DNA of 32,151 nucleotides from JAWLGW01 sp964569055 (GCA_964569055.1 CAZMSZ010000041.1:1-32151); one strand, 5' to 3'. Shown: positions 9,869 through 17,877, counted from the stretch's first letter. Translations and numbers: made by a program. Notes: generated by a model not told the origin, from the letters alone.

Positions 9869-10621
9869 GTGAGCGACGACGCCCCGGTGATCTCGATCGC
9901 GCCCGACGAGGCGGTGTGGGTCACGGGGGACGTCCACCTCGCGCCGGGCGACGAGGAGCGGGCGCGCTTCTTCTTGCGCTTCCTCGCGGCCGCGCGGGCT
10001 CGGGCCGCGCGCCTGGTGATCCTGGGCGACCTGTTCGACTACTGGGTCGGCCCGCGCCACGGGCGGGGCTGCTGCTACGGGCCGGTGCTGGCGGCGTTCG
10101 AGGAGGCGGCGGCGAGCGGCTACCCGATCGAGTTCATCGCCGGCAACCGCGACTTCCTCGGCCCCGAGGAGCTGCGCGGGGTCGGGCTGCGGGTGCACGG
10201 CGACGAGCTGGTGCTCGACCGCGCCGGGCGGCGCACGATCGTGACCCACGGCGACCTGCTCGTGGCGGGCGACCACTCCTACAAGCGCTACCGCCGCGTC
10301 GTCCGCTCGGGCTGGTTCCGCCTCGGCTACCGGATCGTGCCGGTGTGGTTCCGGCTGCTGGTGGCGCGCCTCCTGCGCGGCGCGAGCCAGCGCAAGCTGG
10401 TCAAGGTCACGCCCTACGCCTTCCCGGTCGACACGACGGAGGCCGCGCGGTGGCTCGAGCGCCGCGGCGCCGAGGACCTGCTGATGGGCCACCTCCACCG
10501 CGAGGAGACTCACGAGCTGCCGGGCGGTCGCGCGGCGCGCATGCTCCCGGGCTGGAGCGCGACCGCCGGCCCGTACTTCGAGGTCGGGCCGCAGGCGAGC
10601 CTGCGCCAGTTCGAGGGGTGA
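9869..10621 (+). CDS. LpxH-like metallophosphoesterase (UDP-2,3-diacylglucosamine hydrolase family)
   Basis: A 250-residue member of the LpxH branch of calcineurin-like phosphoesterases, which in Gram-negative bacteria makes lipid X during lipid A synthesis. All metal-site motifs are present in order: DVH (Asp21, His23), GDLFDYW (Asp54), GNRDF (Asn93), THGD (His127) and GHLH (His208, His210). The size and the extended helical insert between THGD and GHLH (SYKRYRRVVRSGWF...) are typical of LpxH. Some organisms use such proteins for other substrates, so the name stays tentative. The GTG start sits 6 nt after a TAGGAT box. If it is a true LpxH, the organism makes lipid A and has an outer membrane. 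Confidence 0.85.
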   Translation: MSDDAPVISIAPDEAVWVTGDVHLAPGDEERARFFLRFLAAARARAARLVILGDLFDYWVGPRHGRGCCYGPVLAAFEEAAASGYPIEFIAGNRDFLGPEELRGVGLRVHGDELVLDRAGRRTIVTHGDLLVAGDHSYKRYRRVVRSGWFRLGYRIVPVWFRLLVARLLRGASQRKLVKVTPYAFPVDTTEAARWLERRGAEDLLMGHLHREETHELPGGRAARMLPGWSATAGPYFEVGPQASLRQFEG

Positions 10622-10657
10622 GCCCGCGCTCCGGCTGGCCTCCACCTGGCACGTCCG

Positions 10658-10663
10658 TAAGAT
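10658..10663 (+). promoter_or_regulatory. -10-like TAAGAT box for the ankyrin gene
   Basis: TAAGAT lies 28 nt before the ATG at 10692. The intervening sequence holds GGGGGGAGCAGGAG, so this would be a normal short-leader mRNA. Confidence 0.45.
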
Positions 10664-10691
10664 CGCGTGCGAACGGGGGGAGCAGGAGCGC

Positions 10692-11555
10692 ATGATCACG
10701 ACCGGGCAGGCAGGCGTGCTCGCCCTCGCGTTGGTGGCGCTCGCCGGCTGTCCTTCGGGCGGCGGGGCGAGCGACCCGGGCGCCCTCGCGTACGCGGTCA
10801 CGAGCCGCGACCTCGACGAGGTCACCGCCCTCCTCGCGGACGGCGCCGATCCGAGCGCGCTGCGGGACGGGCGGACCCCGCTGGGCAAGGCCCTGATCAT
10901 GCCCAACGAGCACACCGAGGCGATCGTGCTGGCGTTGGTCGGGGCGGGCGCGAACGTCGACGTGGCCGAAGTAGCCCCGGGTGAGACCATCACCGCGCTG
11001 GCCAAGGCCGCTACGAGCTTCCAGAGCGCCTTCGTGACGCCCGCCACGGTCCGCGCCCTGGCGCAGCGCACGGCGCAGATCGACGCTCCGGGCCAGCTCG
11101 GCCACACCGCCCTGTATGCGGCGCTCTGGGTCAATCGACTCGACCTCGCCGAGGTCCTGCTCGAGTGTGGGGCGGGCATCGACGCCCGCAACGGCGAGCC
11201 CAACCCCTCGACGCCGCTCGTGGCCACGCTCGGCCTGGCAGGCACCGTCGCTGGCGGGCCCATGGGCTCGACCCAGGCGCTCCGCTGGGTCCTCGAGCAC
11301 GGCGCCGACCCGAACCTCCGCCAGGGCGACTTCGGGCGGACCGCGCTCCACCTCGCCAAGCGCCCCGACGACGTGCGGGCGCTGCTCGAGTACGGCGCGG
11401 ATCCGACCCTGGAGGACGAGGCTGGAGACACACCCCTCGAGCTGACCTTCAAGAGCAAGGCGGACGGGGTCGAGGAGAAGCGCCGCCTGTTGCAGGAGGC
11501 CGAGGCGGCTCGCGCCGCGGGCGAGGACGAGGAGCCGGCGCGGGACGGCCGCTGA
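10692..11555 (+). CDS. ankyrin-repeat lipoprotein
   Basis: A 287-residue exported protein with a canonical lipobox LAGC (Cys20) after a short hydrophobic signal. Ankyrin repeats fill the mature part: LDEVTALLADGADPS...GRTPLGKAL, then an irregular repeat around AIVLALVGAGANVD, LGHTALYAALWVNRLDLAEVLLECGAGIDA, QALRWVLEHGADPNLRQGDFGRTALHLA, and VRALLEYGADPTLEDEAGDTPLEL. Ankyrin stacks bind proteins, so it is likely a membrane-anchored binding partner facing the periplasm; the partner is unknown. A highly charged tail (EEKRRLLQEAEAARAAGEDEEP) ends it. AGGAG precedes the ATG at the expected distance. Confidence 0.9.
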   Translation: MITTGQAGVLALALVALAGCPSGGGASDPGALAYAVTSRDLDEVTALLADGADPSALRDGRTPLGKALIMPNEHTEAIVLALVGAGANVDVAEVAPGETITALAKAATSFQSAFVTPATVRALAQRTAQIDAPGQLGHTALYAALWVNRLDLAEVLLECGAGIDARNGEPNPSTPLVATLGLAGTVAGGPMGSTQALRWVLEHGADPNLRQGDFGRTALHLAKRPDDVRALLEYGADPTLEDEAGDTPLELTFKSKADGVEEKRRLLQEAEAARAAGEDEEPARDGR

Positions 11556-11629
11556 GCGAGCTCCTGCGAGGCCCGTCGCTCGGCGCGCGCCGCGCGGGCG
11601 AGGGAGGCCCCGCGCCGCCGGCGGCTCGG

Positions 11630-11635
11630 TAACAT
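11630..11635 (+). promoter_or_regulatory. -10-like TAACAT box for the acyltransferase
   Basis: TAACAT is followed by 20 nt with GGGAGG and then the GTG start at 11656. Confidence 0.4.
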
Positions 11636-11655
11636 CCGGTCCACGGGAGGCCCCC

Positions 11656-13056
11656 GTGCCCGCGCTGTACGGCCTGCTCGTCCGCTTCTTGCGCCTGGTG
11701 ACCGCCGTGTTCTTCCGGCGGATCGAGGTCGTCGGCCTCGAGCACGTCCCGACGCAGGGCCCGGTCATCTTCGTGGGCAACCACCCCAACTCGCTGCTCG
11801 ACCCGGTGCTGATCACCACCACCTGCGGGCGGCAGGTCCACTTCCTCGCCAAGGACACCCTGTTCGAGAGCCGCTTCCTCGGCCTGTTCCTGCGCACGCT
11901 CGGGGCCGTCCCCGTGAAGCGGCGCCACGACCACGCCGAGGCGCACGCGAGCGGTCAGCTCGACAACGACGCCGCCTTCGCGGCCCTGTTCGAGGTGCTG
12001 CGCGCCGGGCGGGCCTGCGGGGTGTTCCCCGAGGGGATCAGCCACGCCGGGAGCGAGCTGGCGCCGCTGCGGACCGGCGCGGCGCGGATCGCGTTCGGCG
12101 CCGCGCGGAGCGCCGAGGGCGCGCCGGTCCCGGTGGCCGTCGTCCCGTGCGGGCTGACCTACCACCGCCGCACCCGCATGCGCGGGCGCGTGCTGGTGCA
12201 GTACGGCGCGCCGCTCACGATCGACGCCGCGCGGCTCGCCGCGTGGCAGGCCGACGAGCGGGCGGCGGTCCGCGCGCTGACCGACGAGATCGAGGTCGCG
12301 CTGCGCGCGCTCACGATCAACGCGCCCGACTTCGAGACGCTGCGGGTGCTCGACGCGGTCCGGCGGCTCTACACCCCCTCGGGCCACCCCCTGACCCTCG
12401 CGCAGCAGGCGGAGCTGACCCGCCGGTTCGTGGGGCGCTACCTCGAGCTGCAAGAGGAGCCCGAGGTGCGCGCCCTCTACGGGCGCGTGGCCGAGCTGCA
12501 AGCGCGCCTGGACGCGCTCGGGCTGCGCGACGACGACCTCGACCAGGCCGTCTCACCGGGACGCTGGCTGGGCCGCGTCCTGCGCCACTGGACGCTGCTG
12601 TTCGTGCTCGCCCCGCTCGCCCTGCCGGGTCTCCTACTCCACGCCCCGGTGCTGGCGGCGGCGGTGGTGGCCGGCGACGGGCTCACGTCGCGCAAGGACG
12701 TGATCGCCACCACCAAGGTCATGACGCTCACGCTGCTCGTGCCCCTCGGCTACGCGCTGACGGTGCTGGCCCTGGCGCTCCTGGTCCCGCGAGGCGAGCG
12801 GCTGTGGGCCACTGGCACCGCGGCAGTCCTGCTCCCGCTCTCGGGCTGGGCCACGATCCGGGTGCTGGAGCGCCAGGCCGCCCTGCGCCGCGCGCTGTGG
12901 TCGCTCGCCACCCTGTTCGTGCTGCGCCGCGCGGTGGAGCGCCTGCGCCGCGAGCGCGAGGAGGTGTCGCGCGCGATCGCGACGGCGGTGGAGCGGTTCG
13001 TTCCGCCGGAGCTGGACCGGATCATCCCCCCGGAGGCCTCGGCTGGGGTCGAGTGA
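11656..13056 (+). CDS. glycerol-3-phosphate / lysophosphatidate acyltransferase family membrane protein (PlsC domain)
   Basis: A 466-residue membrane-associated acyltransferase of the PlsC superfamily, which moves fatty acyl groups onto glycerophosphate-type acceptors. The active-site motif is NHPNSLLDP with His43 and Asp49, spaced HX5D as in fungal-type GPATs rather than the HX4D of classical PlsC. The second motif VFPEGISH has FPEG at 124-127. A helical region (about 200-300) follows, then a C-terminal membrane section with hydrophobic segments at about 312-340, 354-378 and 385-403, and a charged tail. Classical PlsC is about 240 residues, so the membrane half is an addition. The start is GTG with GGGAGG upstream; gene order gives no pathway hint. 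Confidence 0.88.
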   Translation: MPALYGLLVRFLRLVTAVFFRRIEVVGLEHVPTQGPVIFVGNHPNSLLDPVLITTTCGRQVHFLAKDTLFESRFLGLFLRTLGAVPVKRRHDHAEAHASGQLDNDAAFAALFEVLRAGRACGVFPEGISHAGSELAPLRTGAARIAFGAARSAEGAPVPVAVVPCGLTYHRRTRMRGRVLVQYGAPLTIDAARLAAWQADERAAVRALTDEIEVALRALTINAPDFETLRVLDAVRRLYTPSGHPLTLAQQAELTRRFVGRYLELQEEPEVRALYGRVAELQARLDALGLRDDDLDQAVSPGRWLGRVLRHWTLLFVLAPLALPGLLLHAPVLAAAVVAGDGLTSRKDVIATTKVMTLTLLVPLGYALTVLALALLVPRGERLWATGTAAVLLPLSGWATIRVLERQAALRRALWSLATLFVLRRAVERLRREREEVSRAIATAVERFVPPELDRIIPPEASAGVE

Positions 13057-13090
13057 GGAGCAGGTGCGGTGTGGGGCGCCGAGGCCTCCG
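13031..13090. repeat. 12-bp perfect inverted repeat across the acyltransferase stop
   Basis: CGGAGGCCTCGG (13031-13042) and CCGAGGCCTCCG (13079-13090) are exact inverted copies separated by 36 nt; each arm also contains the palindrome AGGCCT. The left arm codes for the last residues of the acyltransferase. It may act as a terminator, although no T tract follows. Confidence 0.6.
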
Positions 13091-13161
13091 ATGCTGTCGC
13101 TGCACGAGCCACGCCTCGGGCTGAGGCTCGGCGAGAGTGTGTGCTGTCGCTATCACGGCCA

Positions 13162-13261
13162 NNNNNNNNNNNNNNNNNNNNNNNNNNNNNNNNNNNNNNN
13201 NNNNNNNNNNNNNNNNNNNNNNNNNNNNNNNNNNNNNNNNNNNNNNNNNNNNNNNNNNNNN
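13162..13261. other. assembly gap (100 N)
   Basis: Placeholder of exactly 100 N between non-coding flanks. Repeated GCTGTCGCT words on both sides suggest a repeat as one cause of the break. Confidence 0.9.
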
Positions 13262-13319
13262 AGAGCTGTCGCTCGAGGTCAGAGCGCCGTGGCGGACCGC
13301 GCCGGTCGCGCGGGCGCGC

Positions 13320-13325
13320 TATCCT
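13320..13325 (+). promoter_or_regulatory. -10-like TATCCT box for the cytochrome gene
   Basis: TATCCT is followed by 32 nt that include GAGGAG and the ATG at 13358. Confidence 0.4.
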
Positions 13326-13357
13326 GCGCGTGTCCCCTGCGCCCGAGGAGCTCGCTC

Positions 13358-15727
13358 ATGCCCGCGCCCCGCTCCGTGCTGCTGCTGCTCGGCGGGCTCG
13401 CGGCCGCGGCGCTCGGCGGGTGTCTCGAGCCGGGGCCGGCGGCGCGCGCGTTCGACGCGCCGCCCCAGGAGGGCGGGGATCCGCGCGCGGGCGCGCTCGC
13501 GGCGTTCGTGGCGCGGCGGTGCATGCCTTGCCACGACCCGGGCGAGCGGTCGGGGGAGGTCGCGCTCCCCACCAGCCTCACGGCGGCCGACGTGCGCGGG
13601 AGCGCGCGGCTGTGGCGGCGCGTGCGGCGCGAGCTGGCGGGCGAGACCATGCCGCCCGAGGAGGAGCCGCAGCCCTCGCCCGCCGAGCGGGCGCGGGCGG
13701 TGGCCTGGATCGACGGGCTGCTCGCGGCGGAGGCGGGCGCGGGGCAGCCGGCGCTCGACCCGGGGCGGCCCACCTTGCGGCGGCTGACCCGGGTGGAGTA
13801 CGACAACTCGGTGCGCGACCTGCTCGGGGTCACGCTGCGGCCCGGCGCCACCACGTTCCCCGACGACGAGGTCGGGCACGGGTTCGACCGCATGGGCGAC
13901 GTGCTCTCCACCTCGCCGCTCCTGCTCGAGCGCTACCTGCTCGCGGCCGAGGCGGTCGCGGCCGAGGCGGTGCAGGCGTTCGAGCCGCTCGCGGTGCGCC
14001 ACCAGGCCGAGGCCATGGCCCGCGACGGGCGGGGCGGCGTGCGCCGCGGGGTGGCGTTCCTCGTGACCAACGGCGCCTTCACGGCCGAGGTCGAGGTGCC
14101 GCACCCGGGCGAGTACGTGCTGCGCGCGCGAGCCTGCGCCGACCAGGCCGGGGACGAGCCGGCGCGCCTGGCGTTCCTGGTGGACGGGCGCCGGGCGGCG
14201 CAGCTCCGCGTCCTCGCCCCGCGCGCCGAGCCCGCCCTCTACGAGGCGCGGGTCCGGCTCGAGCCGGGGCGGCGCGCGATCGCCGCCGCGTTCGTCAACG
14301 ACTTCTATCAGCCCGAGCACCCCGACCCGACGCGGCGCGACCGCAACCTCGGGGTGGACTGGGTCGAGCTCGAGGGCCCGCTCACGCCGCCGCCGCTCCC
14401 GCCGTTCCACGCCGAGCTCGCGGCGCGCGAGGCGCGCGAGGGCGTGCTCGCCGACGGGCGGGAGCGCGCCCGGCGGGCGCTCGCGCCGCTGGTCGAGCGG
14501 GCGTTTCGGCGGCCCGCTCGGCCGGGCGAGGTGGAGCGGCTCGCGGACCTGGTCGCCGCCGAGCTGGAGGAGGGTGAGTCGTTCGAGCGGGCGCTCCGGG
14601 TCGGGGTGGCCGCGGTGCTGATCTCGCCGCACTTCTTGTTCAAGGTCGAGCTCGACCCCGCGCCCGACGACCCCACGCCCCACCTCGTGAGCGAGCACGA
14701 GCTGGCGACCCGCCTGTCCTACTTCCTGTGGAGCACCACCCCGGACGACGCGCTGCTGGCGCGCGCGCGCGCCGGCGAGCTGCGGCGCCACCTCGACGCC
14801 GAGGTGGACCGCCTGCTCGACGACCCGCGCGCGAGCGCGCTGATCCGCCAGTTCGGCGGGCAGTGGCTGCAGCTCGGCCGGCTGGGCGAGGCCCGCCCCG
14901 ACCCCGCGGCCTTCCCCGAGTTCGACGAGGCGCTCCGCCGCGCCATGCGCGTCGAGACCGAGCTGGTGCTCGAGGCGGTGCTGCGCGAGGACCGCAGCCT
15001 GCTCGACCTGGTCACGGGCCGGTTCACCTTCGCCAACGCGCGCCTGGCGCGGCACTACGGGCTCCCGCCGGGCGCGGTGCCCGAGGGCGCGGAGGACCGG
15101 TTCGTGCGCGTGCGGCTGCCGGCCGAGCGGCGCGGGCTGCTGACCCACGGGAGCGTGCTGACCCTCACCTCCGAGGCCACGCGGACCTCGCCGGTCCGCC
15201 GGGGGAAGTGGCTGCTCGACGTGCTCCTCGGCGCGCCGCCCGCCCCGCCGCCCCCGGGGGTCGGCGACCTCCCCGACGACGCCCACGCGCGGGCGGCCGC
15301 CTCGCAGCGCGAGCGCCTGGCGCGGCACCGCCGCGACCCGGCCTGCGCCTCGTGCCACGACCGGATCGACCCGCTCGGCCTCGGCCTCGAGCGGTTCGAC
15401 GCGGTGGGAGCGCGGCGGACGCACGAGGGCGCCTTCCCGATCGACGCCAGCGGGGCGCTGCCGGGCGGCGCGCGGTTCGAGGACGCGAGCGGCCTGGCGG
15501 AGTGGCTGGCGCGCGAGCAGGCGCACGACCTGGCGCTCAACGTGGCGCTCCGGCTGCTGACGTTCGCGCTCGGCCGACCGCCCGGCCCCGACGACGAGCG
15601 GGCCTGCGAGGCGCTGGTCCGCGGGCTCGCGCCCGACTACCGCTTCGGCGCGCTGATCCGCGGGCTGGTGCGGACGGCCGCGTTCCAGCAGCGGCGGGGC
15701 GAGCGGCGCCCCGAGGAGGTCCGGTGA
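13358..15727 (+). CDS. planctomycete-type cytochrome c lipoprotein (PSCyt/DUF1587-DUF1595-DUF1592-DUF1588-DUF1585)
   Basis: A 789-residue exported protein. Cys22 in the lipobox LGGC follows a hydrophobic signal. A heme-binding CMPCH (Cys55, Cys58, His59) opens the mature part. Then come a DUF1587-like block (LRRLTRVEYDNSVRDLLGV, about 144-162), a beta-rich region that may bind carbohydrate (about 225-345, with DFYQPEHPDP), DUF1595 (about 370-435), DUF1592 (about 440-575, LSYFLWSTTPDDALL), DUF1588 with a second CASCH at 663-667 followed by RIDPLGLGLERFD, and a DUF1585-like end. Such proteins are common in Planctomycetota and some Myxococcota and always sit with a DUF1552 or DUF1501 partner; their reaction is not established. 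The ATG has GAGGAG 8 nt upstream, and the stop overlaps the next start by 4 nt. Confidence 0.93.
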   Translation: MPAPRSVLLLLGGLAAAALGGCLEPGPAARAFDAPPQEGGDPRAGALAAFVARRCMPCHDPGERSGEVALPTSLTAADVRGSARLWRRVRRELAGETMPPEEEPQPSPAERARAVAWIDGLLAAEAGAGQPALDPGRPTLRRLTRVEYDNSVRDLLGVTLRPGATTFPDDEVGHGFDRMGDVLSTSPLLLERYLLAAEAVAAEAVQAFEPLAVRHQAEAMARDGRGGVRRGVAFLVTNGAFTAEVEVPHPGEYVLRARACADQAGDEPARLAFLVDGRRAAQLRVLAPRAEPALYEARVRLEPGRRAIAAAFVNDFYQPEHPDPTRRDRNLGVDWVELEGPLTPPPLPPFHAELAAREAREGVLADGRERARRALAPLVERAFRRPARPGEVERLADLVAAELEEGESFERALRVGVAAVLISPHFLFKVELDPAPDDPTPHLVSEHELATRLSYFLWSTTPDDALLARARAGELRRHLDAEVDRLLDDPRASALIRQFGGQWLQLGRLGEARPDPAAFPEFDEALRRAMRVETELVLEAVLREDRSLLDLVTGRFTFANARLARHYGLPPGAVPEGAEDRFVRVRLPAERRGLLTHGSVLTLTSEATRTSPVRRGKWLLDVLLGAPPAPPPPGVGDLPDDAHARAAASQRERLARHRRDPACASCHDRIDPLGLGLERFDAVGARRTHEGAFPIDASGALPGGARFEDASGLAEWLAREQAHDLALNVALRLLTFALGRPPGPDDERACEALVRGLAPDYRFGALIRGLVRTAAFQQRRGERRPEEVR

Positions 15728-17055
15728 AGCTGCCAAGACGCGCCTTCCTGCGCGGCGCCGGCGCGGCGCTCGCGCTGCCGCTGCTGGAGGCCATGACGCC
15801 GCTCGGCCGCGAGGCGGGCGCCGAGGAGGAGGAGCGCGAGCCGCCCCGCCGGCTGCTGGTGGCCTACGTCCCCAACGGCGTCCACGTCTCCTCCTGGCGC
15901 CCGGCCGCCGAGGGGCCGCTCGGGGAGCTGCCGCCGACCCTGGCGCCGCTGGCCCCCTTCCGCGAGCGGCTGCTCGTCCTGAGCGGGCTCGCGCTCGAGG
16001 GGGCCAAGGCGCTGGGGGACGGGCCGGGCGACCACGCCCGGGCGCTGGCGGCCTTTCTGACGACGGCCCACCCGCGCAAGACCGACGGCGCCGACCTGCG
16101 CTGCGGGGTGTCGGTCGATCAGGTCGCGGCGCGGCGCCTCGGCCGCCTGACCCGGCTCGCCTCGCTCGAGCTCGGCTGCGAGCGCAGCCGCCAGGCCGGC
16201 GCCTGCGACTCGGGCTACAGCTGCGCCTACTCCTCCAACCTCGCCTGGGGAGGTCCCGCCACGCCGCTCGGGAAGGAGACCAACCCGCGCCTGGTCTACG
16301 AGCGGCTGTTCGGCTGGGGCGCGCGCGGCCCCGCGGAGCGGGCGCGCCGTCAGCGCCGGCGACGCGCGCTGCTCGACGGGGTGCTCGAGGAGGCGCGCGC
16401 GCTGCGCGGCCGCCTCGGCCGCGCCGACCGGGCCAAGCTCGACGAGTACCTGACGTCGGTCCGCGCGGTCGAGCGCCGGATCGAGGCCGCCGAGGCGCTC
16501 GGTGAGCCGCCGCCGGCGCCGTTCGCCCGGCCGGCGGGGGCGCCCGAGGATCGGGGCGAGTATCTGCGGCTCATGGCCGACCTCGCGGTGCTCGCGCTCG
16601 CGACCGACCAGACGCGGGTGGTCACGTTCCTGGTGGCGAACGAGGGGAGCGGGCGCACCTTCCCCGAGCTGGGGGTCAAGGACGGGCACCACGCGATCAG
16701 CCACCACGGCGGCGACGCCGAGAAGCAGGAGCAGGTGGGGCGGATCGACCGGTTCCACGTCGAGGCGCTGGCGCACCTGCTCGGGGCGCTGGCCCAGACG
16801 CGCGAGGGCGAGGGCGACCTCCTCGAGCGCACGGCGGTGCTCTACGGCAGCGGGATCGCCGACGGCAACCGGCACGACCACGAAGACCTGCCGATCCTGC
16901 TGGCCGGGGGTTGCGGCGGCCGGATCGCCGGGGGGCGGCACCTGCGCCTCCCGCGCGGGACGCCGCTCGGCAACCTGCACCTCGGGCTGCTCCATGCGCT
17001 CGGGGTGGCGGAGTCGCGCTTCGGGGACAGCACTGGCGCGCTGCCGCTGAGCTGA
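15724..17055 (+). CDS. DUF1552 family Tat-exported protein
   Basis: A 443-residue partner of the preceding cytochrome. The GTG start overlaps the upstream stop (GTGA), with GAGGAGG just before it, so translation is coupled. The N-terminus KLPRRAFLRGAGAALALPLL is a twin-arginine signal, meaning export of a folded protein. The body carries DUF1552 landmarks: VAYVPNGVHVSSWRP, SGLALEGAK, GVSVDQVAARRLG, LELGCERS, YSCAYSSNLAWGG, PRLVYERLFG, and a later HHAISHHGGD plus YGSGIADGNRHDHEDLPILL. The histidine- and aspartate-rich last part resembles alkaline-phosphatase-like DUF1501 proteins, hinting at a metal-dependent hydrolase, but no activity is established. Confidence 0.94.
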   Translation: MKLPRRAFLRGAGAALALPLLEAMTPLGREAGAEEEEREPPRRLLVAYVPNGVHVSSWRPAAEGPLGELPPTLAPLAPFRERLLVLSGLALEGAKALGDGPGDHARALAAFLTTAHPRKTDGADLRCGVSVDQVAARRLGRLTRLASLELGCERSRQAGACDSGYSCAYSSNLAWGGPATPLGKETNPRLVYERLFGWGARGPAERARRQRRRRALLDGVLEEARALRGRLGRADRAKLDEYLTSVRAVERRIEAAEALGEPPPAPFARPAGAPEDRGEYLRLMADLAVLALATDQTRVVTFLVANEGSGRTFPELGVKDGHHAISHHGGDAEKQEQVGRIDRFHVEALAHLLGALAQTREGEGDLLERTAVLYGSGIADGNRHDHEDLPILLAGGCGGRIAGGRHLRLPRGTPLGNLHLGLLHALGVAESRFGDSTGALPLS

Positions 17056-17208
17056 GCGGCGCGGAGGCCCCGTGGCTTGGGGCGCGACCGCGCGGCGCTA
17101 CGATGGGCAGCCGGCGAGCGCGGCGAGCGCGGGCCTCCGTCCGGCGCGCGATCTGCTGACGCGCCTTCCGAGCGGCGAGCCGCGCGCTCGGTTGAGGAGG
17201 TGCTCGGC
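17056..17208. other. intergenic region with weak hairpin and isolated TACGAT box
   Basis: GCCCC (17067-17071) and GGGGC (17079-17083) form a small hairpin after the DUF1552 stop, possibly a weak terminator. A TACGAT box at 17098-17103 fits the local promoter pattern but has no start codon at leaderless distance. Confidence 0.3.
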
Positions 17209-17412
17209 GTGCTCGACCGGCTCGGCTTCGGCGGGTTCATGCTCCCTGGACGCTGCTCCCCGTGGCGCCCCGGGCTGCTCACGCTGCAGGGGAAACGACC
17301 TGCTCGAGGCCTCGTGGCTCGAGTCGACCGTCGGGAGGGCAGTGGGTTCACCGTGTTGCTGCCCGCGCAGCAATCGCCAAGGAGGGCCGCCGAGGCGGCG
17401 CACGACGCATGA
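17209..17412 (+). CDS. doubtful small ORF; may be a degraded histidine-kinase tail
   Basis: A 67-residue reading frame from GTG 17209 (GAGGAG nearby) whose TGA overlaps the ATG of the response regulator as ATGA. The segment GLVARVDRREGSGFTVLLPA resembles the last strand of histidine-kinase ATPase domains, which typically read V-x-S-x-x-G-x-GS-TFTVLLP. The N, G1 and G2 boxes were not found in any frame upstream, and codon choice is poorer than in neighbouring genes (AAA, CGA, CCT, AGT, CAA occur). It could be a chance frame, a small coupling ORF, or the remnant of a kinase once paired with the receiver. Confidence 0.3.
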   Translation: MLDRLGFGGFMLPGRCSPWRPGLLTLQGKRPARGLVARVDRREGSGFTVLLPAQQSPRRAAEAAHDA

Positions 17413-17783
17413 AGACCCAGGAGTGCGAGCTGATGCTCGTCGAGGACGACCCGGACATTCGCGAGACGCTGGCCGAGCTGCTCGAGGACGAGGGCTACCA
17501 CGTGGCGCAGGCGGGCGACGGGCGCGAGGCGCTCGAGCGCCTCGGCGCGCAGGCCGAGGCGCCGCCCTGCCTGATCCTGCTCGACCTCATGATGCCGGTC
17601 ATGGACGGCTGGACGCTGCGCCGCCGCCTGCTGGCGGACCCCGGGTTGAAGGAGGTGCCGGTGATCGTGATCACCGGGGTCGCCGACGGGGTCCGGCGAG
17701 CGCAGAACCTCGACGCCTTGGCCGTGCTCGAGAAGCCCCTCGACCTCGAGCGCCTGCTGACGCTCGTGGGCGAGCACTGTTGA
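17409..17783 (+). CDS. single-domain CheY-like response regulator
   Basis: A 124-residue receiver domain with no output domain. The acidic pocket is VEDDPD (Asp14, Asp15), the phosphorylated Asp is in LLDLMMPVMDGW (about Asp57), Thr in VITG and Lys in LEKPLD complete the active site. It would pass on a phosphate from a histidine kinase or sense acetyl phosphate. No histidine kinase gene lies in the window. The ATG lacks a close Shine-Dalgarno (AAGGAGG is 22 nt upstream) and overlaps the stop of the preceding small ORF, which would explain translation by coupling. A hairpin follows 23 nt after its stop. Confidence 0.92.
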   Translation: MKTQECELMLVEDDPDIRETLAELLEDEGYHVAQAGDGREALERLGAQAEAPPCLILLDLMMPVMDGWTLRRRLLADPGLKEVPVIVITGVADGVRRAQNLDALAVLEKPLDLERLLTLVGEHC

Positions 17784-17806
17784 CCCAAGCGCACGATTCC
17801 GTGCAG

Positions 17807-17839
17807 TTGCCCCCGATCGGGCACGCCCAAAGGGGGCAA
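17807..17839 (+). terminator. strong hairpin after the response regulator
   Basis: TTGCCCCC (17807-17814) pairs with GGGGGCAA (17832-17839) over a 17-nt loop. It could terminate the receiver gene. A second overlapping-type hairpin lies just downstream. Confidence 0.5.
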
Positions 17840-17842
17840 TCA

Positions 17843-17877
17843 CGCCACCCTGTTGCCGACGAAATGGGGCAAGTGGC
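17843..17877 (+). repeat. second TTGCC/GGCAA hairpin upstream of the FHA gene
   Basis: GCCAC (17843-17847) pairs with GTGGC, enclosing TTGCC paired with GGCAA. The inner stem uses the same TTGCC/GGCAA words as the hairpin at 17807-17839, so the two could exchange strands. Confidence 0.4.

Larger units (their letters stand above)
13057..13357. other. intergenic region containing an assembly gap
   Basis: About 300 nt between two same-strand genes, 100 of them N (13162-13261). I see no gene. The known part holds the right arm of the inverted repeat, three copies of GCTGTCGCT (13093, 13143 and 13265, the last after the gap) and a TATCCT box at 13320. The true length is unknown and could hide a gene. 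Confidence 0.6.

Noticed and set aside
13319..15736. Long minus-strand open frame opposite the cytochrome gene
   Set aside because: Antisense shadow; all domain evidence lies on the plus strand.
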